From: Gammaproteobacteria bacterium
GTDB lineage: Bacteria; Pseudomonadota; Gammaproteobacteria; UBA6429; Thiohalophilaceae
Reading direction: 5' to 3'
NCBI GenBank assembly: GCA_011052165.1
Contig: DRJN01000248.1
Coordinates: 1 to 7,450 of the forward strand
DNA length: 7,450 nt
The translations under genes were made by a program, and so were the position numbers. Below, piece after piece: positions 1 through 6,590 of the stretch (positions within the stretch are counted from its first letter, which is position 1; each line of letters starts with the position of its first letter). The notes under the pieces are model-generated. The model made no database searches and was not told where the DNA came from. It saw only the letters and a list, made by a program, of their open reading frames with translations.

Positions 1-644
1 TCCGGCTCGGGCACGGCCTTGAGCTGGCTGATCTCCCTGGCCAGCATCGTGCGCACGGGCGTGACCCCGGGATCCATCGTCTCGCGCAGGCGCTCATCTG
101 CGGTCTGGATCGCGGCCAGGGCGCTGCCGGTATCCCGCGCCAGCAACAGGCGGTGGCTGGCGAGGCGCAGCAGGTAATCGGCTTCGGCCAGCAGCCAGTC
201 ATTACGCAGGTGCCGACGCGTTTTAAGCAGGTTATTAAAGGCCTCATTGACGGCTTGCTGTTTTTTCTCCTGGCGGGTCAGCCGTTGTTGGAGTTCTTTT
301 GTGCGGATATTCAGTTGTTCAAGTTCGGGCTTTACTTCTTCGCGCAACTGCTCAATCTGGTAACGGTTATAGCTGACCTGCTCCTGCTGCTGTTTTTCAA
401 CCCAGTAGGCTAATGCTGCCAGCAGCATTAGCAACAGAATGAACATGACCACGATAAAATAACGTCCTGCTCGTGATCTGCTACGGGATTGGCGTGTTTT
501 TTTTTCGTTGTCGGATGCCGTGCTTTTGTCTGAATCAATAGCTGAAGCTGAAGGCGGGTGTTCTTTTTTTGCGCCGCTGTTTTTAACCGCCGCGCTGTCT
601 TTTGTCGTAGTGCTCTCTTTAGTCCGGGATTTATTATCCGTCAT
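1..644 (-). CDS. hemX: HemX-family membrane protein, N-terminal part (runs off the left edge)
   Basis: Only the first 214 codons are in the window. Residues 1-60 are a hydrophilic stretch rich in Ser, Thr, Lys and Asp. Residues 62-81 (RYFIVVMFILLLMLLAALAY) form one transmembrane helix, and about 82-138 is a Gln/Glu/Lys-rich likely coiled coil. Next comes the family-typical block DWLLAEADYLLRLASHRL (149-166), then a helical repeat-like part. This layout, a short cytoplasmic tail, one membrane anchor and a large periplasmic helical domain, is that of proteobacterial HemX. Older annotations call it uroporphyrinogen III C-methyltransferase, but I see no methylase motif here and its biochemical role is not settled. 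The ATG is at 642-644, with a GGAA ribosome-binding element 7 bases upstream. It starts 22 bases after the hemD stop, so it is very probably co-transcribed with hemC-hemD. hemY would be expected beyond the left edge by analogy with Pseudomonas. Confidence 0.9.
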   Translation of the reverse strand, partial: MTDNKSRTKESTTTKDSAAVKNSGAKKEHPPSASAIDSDKSTASDNEKKTRQSRSRSRAGRYFIVVMFILLLMLLAALAYWVEKQQQEQVSYNRYQIEQLREEVKPELEQLNIRTKELQQRLTRQEKKQQAVNEAFNNLLKTRRHLRNDWLLAEADYLLRLASHRLLLARDTGSALAAIQTADERLRETMDPGVTPVRTMLAREISQLKAVPEP

Positions 645-666
645 AGTGAGGTTCCGCTGGTTACCG

Positions 667-1449
667 TTACTGATTGCGCCACTGTTGCAACGTTTCGAGA
701 ATACCGGCATCACTGGCCTGTGGGCTAACGATCATCTCGCCGGTGACTCCCCGCTCCTGTAGACACCGGGCCAGTCGTGCATTGATGACGATAAAAGGCA
801 TCGCTGTCAGCCGTTCCGCTTCGACCAGCGAGAACAGGTGGTTAAGAGCATCAGGACTGGTAAGGCTGATAATATCAATTTTTTTCTGCCGGATCGCGTC
901 TCTAAGCTGGCCGGCATCGCATTTTGCAGGCTGGCGCTGGTAGACCGGCATGTAATGTACGTCCGCACCACGCTCACGCAGGCTGTCGGCCAGCTTTCCC
1001 CGTCCTGACTGGCCCCGGAAGATCAGGATGCGCTGGCCGCGAACCTGCTGCAACGCTGGCAAGGCCAGCAGCCCCTCGCTGCTAAAATCTGTTACGGGAC
1101 AGTAGTCCACCTGTTCGCCGCTCACCTCACGAAACAGTCGCGCACTGCCCTGACCAACGGTGGCGGTACGCATAGTAAGCGGCAGACCGCCATGAGCATG
1201 TATCAGCTCCATGCCAAAAGTCACGGCATTGGGACTGATAAAAATGGCGAGCTGATAGTGATCCAGATGATTCAGAATCGGTGCCAGCGTCTGAAGTTCA
1301 GCGGCCGGCTGAATCGACAGCAGGGGATAGATATAGGGTATGCCGCCCGCGTCAGCAATGTGCCGTTCCAGTTCCCCGGCCTGATGCTCTGGCCGGGTGA
1401 TCATCACCTTCAATCCCTGCAAGGGGCCTGTCTGCTGGTCATTATGCAT
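667..1449 (-). CDS. hemD: Uroporphyrinogen-III synthase
   Basis: This 260-residue protein should cyclise hydroxymethylbilane with inversion of ring D to give uroporphyrinogen III in the cytoplasm, the branch point to haem, sirohaem and cobalamin. The sequence is poorly conserved in the family, but the expected landmarks are present in order: ITRPEHQAGEL (17-27), FISPNAV (70-76), VGQGSARL (98-105), SSEGLLALPAL (123-133), LIFRGQSGRGKLADSL (142-157), Y170-R172, and SLTSPDALNHLFSL (195-208). Length is normal for the family. The open frame extends 40 codons further upstream, but that part only reads through hemC in another frame. The ATG at 1447-1449 gives a start overlapping the hemC stop by 8 bases (ATGCATAA), which suggests translational coupling. 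I see no strong Shine-Dalgarno sequence before it, which fits coupling. Confidence 0.93.
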   Translation of the reverse strand: MHNDQQTGPLQGLKVMITRPEHQAGELERHIADAGGIPYIYPLLSIQPAAELQTLAPILNHLDHYQLAIFISPNAVTFGMELIHAHGGLPLTMRTATVGQGSARLFREVSGEQVDYCPVTDFSSEGLLALPALQQVRGQRILIFRGQSGRGKLADSLRERGADVHYMPVYQRQPAKCDAGQLRDAIRQKKIDIISLTSPDALNHLFSLVEAERLTAMPFIVINARLARCLQERGVTGEMIVSPQASDAGILETLQQWRNQ

Positions 1450-2362
1450 ACAGTTCAGCCAGGATCTTATCCGCGCCACGGGACAGCAGATCGTCGGCCA
1501 GCACTTCTCCGAGCTGGGCGGCGTCCGTGGGCGGCCCGGCAATCTCGCCCCGAATGATCTCGCTACCATCGACCCGCCCCACCAGACCCCGCAGCAGAAT
1601 TACGCCATGTCCCAGCTCGGCATAGCCTGCGATGGGCACCTGACAGCCGCCTTGCAGGCGCCGGTTCATGGCCCGCTCGGCCAGAACCCGGGTCGCGGTA
1701 TCCGGATCATTGAGGGGTACAAGCAGTTCATTTACCCAGCTGTCGCGGCGGCATTCGATTCCGACCGCGCCCTGACCGATGGCCGGCAGACAAACCTCCG
1801 GCGCAAGAAAGGCACTGATCCTGTCTTCGAATTCAAGTCGCTTGAGGCCCGCCGCCGCAAGAATAATGGCGTCGTATTCGCCCTCATCCAGTTTCTGTAG
1901 CCGTGTGTTGACGTTGCCGCGCAAATCGATAATATCCAGATCCGGACGCAGGGCGGCCAACTGGCACTGGCGGCGCAGGCTGGAAGTTCCCAGGCGTGCG
2001 CCTTCGGGCAGCGCCTCCAGAGAGTCAAAGTTATTGGAGACAAAGGCATCACGGGGATCCTCGCGCGGACAAATCGCCGCCAGATGCAGGTTATCGGGTA
2101 GCGTCACCGGCACATCTTTCATGGAATGCACGGCAATGTCGGTTTCTTCATCCAGCAGGCTGCGCTCCAGTTCCTTCACGAACAGGCCCTTACCACCCAC
2201 TTTGGCCAGGGGAGTATCGAGAATTTTGTCGCCCTGAGTGCGCATTTTGACCAGCTCAACGTTTAACTCAGGGTGATGCCGTTGCAACATGCTGCGGACA
2301 TATTCGGCCTGCCAGAGTGCTAGCCGGCTTTTTCGGGTGGCGATACGCAAGATATCGGTCAT
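1442..2362 (-). CDS. hemC: Porphobilinogen deaminase (hydroxymethylbilane synthase)
   Basis: This 306-residue enzyme joins four porphobilinogen molecules into hydroxymethylbilane, using a covalently held dipyrromethane cofactor. The match is close over the whole length. The N-terminal IATRKSRLALWQAEYV (7-22) is followed by MRTQGDKILDTPLAKVGGKG (40-59) and FVKELE. HSMKDVP contains the catalytic Asp at residue 83. GTSSLRRQCQL (125-135) and DLRGNVNTRL (146-155) supply the substrate-binding arginines. LPAIGQGAVGIE (192-203) follows, and MNRRLQGGCQVPI carries the cofactor-attachment Cys at 240. Length fits the family (about 305-315). The ATG at 2360-2362 has an AGGAAG ribosome-binding site at 2372-2377, 9 bases upstream. 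It is the first gene of the hem cluster. In Pseudomonas it follows algR closely; here about 620 bases of non-coding DNA with a repeat element intervene, so it probably uses its own promoter. Confidence 0.97.
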   Translation of the reverse strand: MTDILRIATRKSRLALWQAEYVRSMLQRHHPELNVELVKMRTQGDKILDTPLAKVGGKGLFVKELERSLLDEETDIAVHSMKDVPVTLPDNLHLAAICPREDPRDAFVSNNFDSLEALPEGARLGTSSLRRQCQLAALRPDLDIIDLRGNVNTRLQKLDEGEYDAIILAAAGLKRLEFEDRISAFLAPEVCLPAIGQGAVGIECRRDSWVNELLVPLNDPDTATRVLAERAMNRRLQGGCQVPIAGYAELGHGVILLRGLVGRVDGSEIIRGEIAGPPTDAAQLGEVLADDLLSRGADKILAELYA

Positions 2363-2598
2363 GAGTACGTGCTTCCTGACAGGATATTGATAAAATGATT
2401 GCCGTTACGGGGAACAAGCCGGGATTGCCTTACGTTCTATGATACACCAAATCGGACGAAACAGGCTCGCGCCCTTTTTTCGCTACGCCTGCTCGGTATT
2501 ACTACTGCGGATTTCTATGGCGCTTATCCGGATACCGTGATCGATGAAGCCCTGCAGGGCCGACATGATCAGTTGGCGCTTGTTCAATATAAAAAATA
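2363..2598. other. hemC upstream region with a doubtful small open frame
   Basis: This stretch lies directly upstream of hemC. On the minus strand a TATCAT hexamer at 2439-2444 could be a -10 box, but I find no good -35 partner, so I do not call a promoter. On the plus strand an open frame of 66 codons runs from a TTG at 2399 to a stop at 2597-2599 and ends in ALVQYKK. It lacks an ATG and a visible ribosome-binding site, and I do not recognise the peptide. It may be chance or the tail of a decayed gene cut off by the neighbouring element. Nothing else is evident. Confidence 0.35.
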
Positions 2599-2627
2599 AA
2601 TCAACAACCACCCGCAGAGCGGGTGGT
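2590..2627 (-). terminator. Likely rho-independent terminator between algR and hemC
   Basis: Read on the minus strand, a perfect 9-bp stem with a 3-base loop (ACCACCCGC TCT GCGGGTGGT, plus-strand 2607-2627) is followed by a T-rich stretch (TGTTGATTTATTTTTT). It could stop transcripts coming from algZ-algR before hemC. The same hairpin is also the left end of the repeat-bounded element at 2599-2967, so its role may be secondary to that. The T tract begins a few bases late for an ideal terminator. Confidence 0.45.
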
Positions 2628-2730
2628 ATGGTGAAAGCCCCGGGAAGGGGCTATGGTTAACGTTAAACTCTTGCCCACCTCATTTGCTCCTGGCATTTCT
2701 CTCCTCGTTCCTGGCACTTTTATAGCTTTT

Positions 2731-2758
2731 GTAGGGTGGGCACGAGTTTTGTGCCCAC
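2731..2758 (+). repeat. REP-like hairpin repeat, copy 1
   Basis: This 28-base unit begins GTAGGGTGGGCACG and ends TTTTGTGCCCAC. The arms TGGGCAC and GTGCCCA can pair into a 7-bp hairpin. The GTAG head followed by a hairpin is the form of REP sequences mobilised by TnpA-REP (RAYT) enzymes. It matches the second copy, in opposite orientation at 2833-2860, at 26 of 28 positions. Confidence 0.7.
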
Positions 2759-2832
2759 AGGCATTTCCTTCCGTCGCCCACACAGAGAAACTCAAAGCTC
2801 TGGACATTTTAATAGCAAAAACAAAGTAACGC

Positions 2833-2860
2833 GTGGGCACAAAACCCGTGCCCATCCTAC
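2833..2860 (-). repeat. REP-like hairpin repeat, copy 2 (inverted)
   Basis: Read on the minus strand this is GTAGGATGGGCACG followed by GGTTTTGTGCCCAC. It differs from copy 1 at two positions only, neither of which breaks the TGGGCAC/GTGCCCA stem. The two copies converge on a 74-base spacer, making a 130-base inverted doublet of the REPIN/BIME kind. Confidence 0.7.
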
Positions 2861-2979
2861 TGTTTTCGTGGCAAGTCACGGGGAATTAAACCCAAAGAGA
2901 TTAAACCGGCTTCGGGAAAACGAATAGACGAGTAAACCACCCCGCTGCAAGCGGCGGGTAGTTGATTCCAGGCAAGGTT

Positions 2980-3717
2980 TCAGGTGGCGCTCTGGCTCTT
3001 CAGCCAACGGCGAACATTCGGCAAATGGCGGCGACTGATTTCAAGCTGTTTGTGACAGTCTCTCAGACGCACATAACAGCAGCCATCTTCATCTTTTTCC
3101 AGTGCCGTAATACAAGCAGGGACGACCAGCGCATTGCGGTGTATACGTAACAACTGCGGATAACGCTGTTCGATAGTCACCAGCGTGTCATCGATCAGTA
3201 CTTCGCCTTCCCGGTAGCCGATGCTAACGTATTTTTGATCGGCCTGAAAATAATAAATATCCTCGACAGGGATCAGCCTCAGACTGCCTTTAACCTGTGC
3301 GCTGATATACAAAGGCGTGGAGGTTTCCAGCTTCAGATCATTCAGCGCGCTTTGTTGCGCACGGCTAAGGAGGGTGGCGGCGGTGAGCGCGGCTTCCAGC
3401 TCCTGTAAACGCACCGGCTTGAGCAGGTAGTCTACCGCATGAGTTTTGAAGGCCTTGAGGGCATATTCATCGTAGGCAGTGGTAAAAATGATAGCCGGGG
3501 GCTGAGGGAGGCGCATCAGGTGGTGGGCCGTTTCCAGACCGTCCATACCCGGCATGCGAATATCGAGTAAAACAAGATCAACCTGCTGTTGTTCGCACAC
3601 TTGCAAGGCCTGTTCACCATTGACCGCTTCAGTAATAAGCGTCTGTGAAAGCTCATCAAGCATGCTGCGCAACCGTTCGCGCGCCAGTTGCTCGTCATCA
3701 GTAATAAGTATCTTCAT
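2980..3717 (-). CDS. algR: AlgR-type LytTR response regulator
   Basis: This 245-residue DNA-binding regulator has two domains. Residues 1-115 are a receiver domain: acidic pair D7-D8 in LITDDEQLARERL, phospho-acceptor Asp52 in LLDIRMPGMDGLE, the T79-T80 switch region in IIFTTAYDEYALKAF, and Lys100 in DYLLKPV. Residues about 136-238 are a LytTR domain: EDIYYFQADQKYVSI (152-166), TLVTIEQRYPQLLRIHRNALV (178-198, the RIHRNALV core being typical), and a closing ISRRHLPNVRRWL (227-239). It closely resembles Pseudomonas AlgR (248 residues), which controls alginate and type IV pili there; the regulon in this organism cannot be read from the window. The ATG at 3715-3717 starts inside the end of algZ (20-base overlap), so the two are almost certainly translated as a coupled pair. 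The stop is 13 bases from the repeat-bounded element. Confidence 0.93.
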   Translation of the reverse strand: MKILITDDEQLARERLRSMLDELSQTLITEAVNGEQALQVCEQQQVDLVLLDIRMPGMDGLETAHHLMRLPQPPAIIFTTAYDEYALKAFKTHAVDYLLKPVRLQELEAALTAATLLSRAQQSALNDLKLETSTPLYISAQVKGSLRLIPVEDIYYFQADQKYVSIGYREGEVLIDDTLVTIEQRYPQLLRIHRNALVVPACITALEKDEDGCCYVRLRDCHKQLEISRRHLPNVRRWLKSQSAT

Positions 3718-4789
3718 CCTGGTTCTTTATATAAGGGAAAAACAACTGGGTACGATAGCACTGTTCAGACAATTCGGTTTCCAGCCCGGCGCGGGCAGCA
3801 TACAGGGTATGCAGGCGTTCGCGGATATTGTCCAGGGCAATGTGGTGGCCCTCGCTACGCGCTGACATGCCTTGTCGGGGCACGGGGTTTTCAATCCTGA
3901 TATGCAACTGACGATTGGTCATTTCTCCCCGGATTTCAATTACCCCCCCCTCGGTCAGGGGTTCGATGCCGTGATAAATAGCATTTTCCAGTAGCGGCTG
4001 TAACAGCAGGGGCGGGATCAAGGCCTGCAATGGCAAGGTATCAATTTCCCAGTTGACCTGCAGGCGCTCACCCAGACGCAGAGCCTCAATTTCCAGGTAG
4101 CGTCGGCAAAGTTCAAATTCTTCTTCAAGCGTTTGATACTGTTTCGCATCGATCAGGCTGGCACGAAACAGATCGGCCAGGTTTTCGGTCGCCATTTCAG
4201 CTTTGGCCGGCTGGCTGCGGGTGAGACTGGCAATGGTATTCATGCTGTTAAACAGAAAATGAGGCCGAATACGCGCCTGCAACGCCTGCAGGCGCGCCTG
4301 CGCTTCGGTCCTGATCTTGAGCCGCCACTGATGCTGCATGTAGAAGTAACGCAGCAGCGGGCCAGTAATAATGATTCCGATAAACAGGTTACGCAACATA
4401 AAGTGCATATGCCAGTACTCACCGATGCCGAAAAACGGTCGTTGAAAAAAATACCAGGCGCCTTCGGATACCAGCGTAATAACGCCCAGAATAATGCTAA
4501 AGCTGAACAGGCTGACCAGCACCACACTGTGCCCACGCAACCAGGGGCGCAGCAAACAAAGCAGGGCGCTGGCACCCAGCGCACACCACTGTACGAAAAA
4601 GGAAATGATGCCGAGATTGCCCAGCCGTTCCGTCAGAGACAGATTCAGCGGCGCCAGCGCCAACACAAACGCCGCCAGCTCGGCCACGATCACGACCACG
4701 AAAACCATGCGAATGGCACAGAAATCCGGCAGAAAAAGCGGATCATCGTCGCCCGGAGCAAATGGAGGGGGGGATTTCCAGATCTTCAA
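3698..4789 (-). CDS. algZ: AlgZ/FimS-type membrane sensor histidine kinase (LytS family)
   Basis: This 363-residue inner-membrane protein is the partner of the adjacent AlgR. The N-terminal signature LFLPDFC (18-24) is followed by about four hydrophobic segments (roughly 28-48, 57-80, 88-108, 133-150). A short linker (LQALQAR) leads to the His-kinase core IRPHFLFNSMNTIASL, with phospho-acceptor His177. The ATPase part has LLQPLLENAIYHGIEPL (N-box Asn269) and EGHHIALDNIRERL (313-326) in the G-box position. In that block a His stands where many LytS-type kinases have the second Gly, so ATP binding may be atypical. The start is taken at TTG (4787-4789) for three reasons: an in-frame TAA lies 6 bases upstream, the next in-frame ATG (Met28) would remove the conserved LPDFC motif, and no ATG lies nearby. 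Upstream pairing is weak (AAAGAAAA). Two homopolymer runs occur, 7 bases at 4767-4773 and 8 at 3943-3950. Confidence 0.9.
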   Translation of the reverse strand: MKIWKSPPPFAPGDDDPLFLPDFCAIRMVFVVVIVAELAAFVLALAPLNLSLTERLGNLGIISFFVQWCALGASALLCLLRPWLRGHSVVLVSLFSFSIILGVITLVSEGAWYFFQRPFFGIGEYWHMHFMLRNLFIGIIITGPLLRYFYMQHQWRLKIRTEAQARLQALQARIRPHFLFNSMNTIASLTRSQPAKAEMATENLADLFRASLIDAKQYQTLEEEFELCRRYLEIEALRLGERLQVNWEIDTLPLQALIPPLLLQPLLENAIYHGIEPLTEGGVIEIRGEMTNRQLHIRIENPVPRQGMSARSEGHHIALDNIRERLHTLYAARAGLETELSEQCYRTQLFFPYIKNQDEDTYY

Positions 4790-4863
4790 TTTTCTTTAAT
4801 ATCCGGTTTAAGTCTATGAATTATTGTCTAAAATCGGCTGAAATGATATGCGCAGACTGCGCC

Positions 4864-4893
4864 GCGACAGCAAAAACGTTATACTGTTATATT
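4864..4893 (+). promoter_or_regulatory. Candidate sigma70-type promoter of argH
   Basis: GCGACA at 4864-4869 (4 of 6 consensus bases) and TATATT at 4888-4893 (5 of 6) are separated by 18 bases. A second -10-like TATACT lies at 4880-4885. Transcription would start near 4900, just before the ATG at 4914, in the intergenic region shared with divergent algZ. It argues against the more upstream possible ATG at 4848, which lies before this promoter. Confidence 0.4.
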
Positions 4894-4913
4894 CCTTCAT
4901 ATTGAACGATGAT

Positions 4914-6374
4914 ATGCCGATGAGCGACTCCAGAAAAACTGACAGCGGGACAACCGATACTATTACGGACAAACTCTGGGCCGGCCGATTCACCGCCCCC
5001 ACCGATGCCTTTGTAGAAACCTTCACGGCCTCGGTGGGTTTCGACAAACGCATGTACCGTGAAGATATCATCGGCTCCATCGCCCATGCCAGTATGCTGG
5101 CTCATGTCGGCGTACTCACTGAGCGTGAACGCAATACTATTGTTAACGGCCTCCAGGACATTTGTCTTGAAATCGAGCGCAATGAATTCGCCTGGAGTAC
5201 GGAACTGGAAGACGTGCACATGAACATCGAGGCACGGCTTACCGATCGCATTGGCGTTACCGGCAAGAAACTGCACACCGGACGCTCACGCAACGATCAG
5301 GTCGCCACGGATATTCGGCTCTACCTGCGCAGCCAGATAGGCCGGATCAACCTGACGCTGCAACGGCTCATCGACGGTTTGCTGGATCTGGCCGAACGGG
5401 AGGCCGACACTATCATGCCGGGTTTCACTCATCTGCAAACCGCCCAACCGGTCACCCTGGGCCATCATCTTCTGGCCTGGTGCGAAATGCTGCTGCGTGA
5501 CCAGGCGCGCCTGGCGGACTGCTATAAACGAGTCAACGTCATGCCCCTGGGCGCCGCCGCCCTGGCGGGCACCACCTATCCTATCGATCGGCCGTATACG
5601 GCTAAATTACTGGGCTTCGATGCGATAGCCGAAAACTCGCTGGATGCGGTTAGCGACCGTGATTTTGTCATTGAATTTCTGGCCTTTGCCGCCACCCTGA
5701 TGATGCATCTCTCGCGTTTTTCAGAGGAGCTGGTACTGTGGTCCTCCGCCCAGTTTGACTTTGTCGATCTGGGCGATAGTTTCTGCACCGGCTCCTCCAT
5801 TATGCCGCAAAAGAAAAATCCCGACGTGCCTGAACTGGTACGCGGTAAAACAGGCCGCATCTACGGCCATCTCATGAGCCTGTTGACGCTAATGAAAGGT
5901 CAGCCTTTAGCCTATAATAAGGACAACCAGGAAGACAAGGAACCGCTTTTCGACACCATTGACAATCTCAAAGGTTGCCTGCGTTTGTACGCGGATATGA
6001 TGCCGCAAATTGAGGTTAAGACAGACAACATGCGTGAAGCCGCGCGGCGCGGCTTTTCTACGGCTACCGATCTGGCCGATTATCTGGTGCGTAAAAACCT
6101 GCCCTTCCGCGATGCCCATGAAATCGTCGGTAAGGCGGTACGCTTCGGCGTGGACAGTGACAAGGATCTATCGGAGATGAGCCTGGCCGAGCTTAAAGGT
6201 TTTTCGGATGCCATTGATGAAGACGTGTTCGAGGTGCTGACGCTGGAAGGCTCGGTCGCCGCCCGTAACCATCCTGGTGGTACCGCACCCGGGCAGGTGC
6301 GCGCCGCCGTTAAACGCGCACGCCTGCGCCGTTGCGAAATCCGGGTGCCGGAACTTTCATGTCTAGCAAAGTAG
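4914..6374 (+). CDS. argH: Argininosuccinate lyase
   Basis: This enzyme of 486 residues (from this start) splits argininosuccinate into arginine and fumarate, the last step of arginine synthesis; it is a cytoplasmic homotetramer of the fumarase/aspartase superfamily. Visible landmarks are LWAGRF (21-26), HMNIEARL (102-109), LHTGRSRNDQVATD (120-133) and FTHLQTAQPVTLGHH (171-185, with the acid/base His at 173). The family signature GSSIMPQKKNPD at 293-304 carries the catalytic Ser loop, followed by YNKDNQEDKEPLFD. The C-terminal part ends GGTAPGQVRAAVKRARLRR, then a tail of about 13 extra residues. An ATG at 4920 is equally possible, and one at 4848 would add a poorly conserved leader overlapping the likely promoter. 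No strong ribosome-binding site is seen. The first Gly of the usual W-G-G-R-F motif is Ala here. It is divergent from algZ, as in Pseudomonas. Confidence 0.97.
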   Translation: MPMSDSRKTDSGTTDTITDKLWAGRFTAPTDAFVETFTASVGFDKRMYREDIIGSIAHASMLAHVGVLTERERNTIVNGLQDICLEIERNEFAWSTELEDVHMNIEARLTDRIGVTGKKLHTGRSRNDQVATDIRLYLRSQIGRINLTLQRLIDGLLDLAEREADTIMPGFTHLQTAQPVTLGHHLLAWCEMLLRDQARLADCYKRVNVMPLGAAALAGTTYPIDRPYTAKLLGFDAIAENSLDAVSDRDFVIEFLAFAATLMMHLSRFSEELVLWSSAQFDFVDLGDSFCTGSSIMPQKKNPDVPELVRGKTGRIYGHLMSLLTLMKGQPLAYNKDNQEDKEPLFDTIDNLKGCLRLYADMMPQIEVKTDNMREAARRGFSTATDLADYLVRKNLPFRDAHEIVGKAVRFGVDSDKDLSEMSLAELKGFSDAIDEDVFEVLTLEGSVAARNHPGGTAPGQVRAAVKRARLRRCEIRVPELSCLAK

Positions 6375-6416
6375 CGTCTCCTAAAAAAGTTCGGACCGAT
6401 CTCTGAACAACCCTTA

Positions 6417-6573
6417 GGGTTCGCATCAAAATTAATTGACATTTTGGGGCGTCGAGATGCCCGTCCAGCAAGGCGAGAGAAGTGCGAATAGCCGGCCTAT
6501 TTAAGCGACGAACAACGTAGTGGGGCGGGATAGATCGGCGGTCCAAACTGTGAATTAATTTTGACGCGAGCCC
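6417..6573. mobile_element. MITE-like element with 31-base inverted ends
   Basis: The ends at 6417-6447 and 6543-6573 are inverted repeats matching at 27 of 31 positions, sharing an uninterrupted TCAAAATTAATT core. The outer tips are GGGTTCGC on the left and GCGAGCCC on the right. The 95-base interior has no credible gene. The flanks directly outside are TTA on both sides (6414-6416 and 6574-6576), which could be a 3-base target duplication or chance. Small size, paired ends and no transposase fit a non-autonomous element driven in trans by an IS elsewhere; the parent family cannot be named from this sequence alone. It sits between the convergent 3' ends of argH and the 6591-7166 gene, where insertion should do little harm. 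Confidence 0.7.
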
Positions 6574-6590
6574 TTAAGTCTGTTGTCCGA

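Larger units (their letters stand above)
2599..2967. mobile_element. Small non-coding element with palindromic inverted ends
   Basis: Both ends carry a similar hairpin in inverted orientation, and each finishes in the same 7 bases: AATCAAC at 2599-2605 and GTTGATT at 2961-2967. The left hairpin is ACCACCCGC/GCGGGTGGT at 2607-2627. The right hairpin, at about 2938-2958, is CCCCGCT-GCA-AGCGG with a one-base bulge, then CGGG. A second hairpin, AGCCCC-GGGAA-GGGGCT, lies just inside the left end at 2636-2652. The interior holds the inverted REP-like pair at 2731-2860 and no credible gene; open frames across it are by-products of the repeats. I infer a non-autonomous transposable element. The palindromic ends resemble IS200/IS605-type relics, or the element could be a MITE. 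I see no target duplication. It starts 13 bases after the algR stop and interrupts the usual algR-hemC junction. Confidence 0.5.

Noticed and set aside
681..690. ACTGTTGCAA in hemD, shared with the right-edge 17-base repeat
   Set aside because: Ten bases within the conserved reading frame of hemD, with no palindromic partner; probably chance.
1397..1900. Long plus-strand open frames opposite hemC and hemD
   Set aside because: They lie entirely antisense to unmistakable hemC and hemD coding sequence and encode low-complexity shadow peptides.
2601..2879. 92-codon minus-strand frame and a 63-codon plus-strand frame (2736-2927) across the repeat element
   Set aside because: Both read through the REP-like hairpins and element ends; the peptides are by-products of repeat sequence, with no domain or ribosome-binding site.
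4271..4302. Repeated GCCTGC units and palindromes inside algZ
   Set aside because: They encode the Ala/Leu/Gln/Arg-rich linker helix before the H-box; codon repetition explains them.
4133..4819. 228-codon plus-strand open frame opposite algZ
   Set aside because: It is antisense to a clear histidine kinase; its Gln/Arg/His-rich composition is typical of a shadow frame.
4813..4830. ARG-box-like half site (TATGAAT) near the argH promoter
   Set aside because: The left half fits the ArgR half-site, but the right half matches only two of five positions, so an operator call is not supported.
6393..6544. GGACCGATCT at 6393-6402 with a near-complement at 6532-6544
   Set aside because: One lies outside and the other inside the MITE-like element, and the match needs a 3-base gap; likely coincidence.
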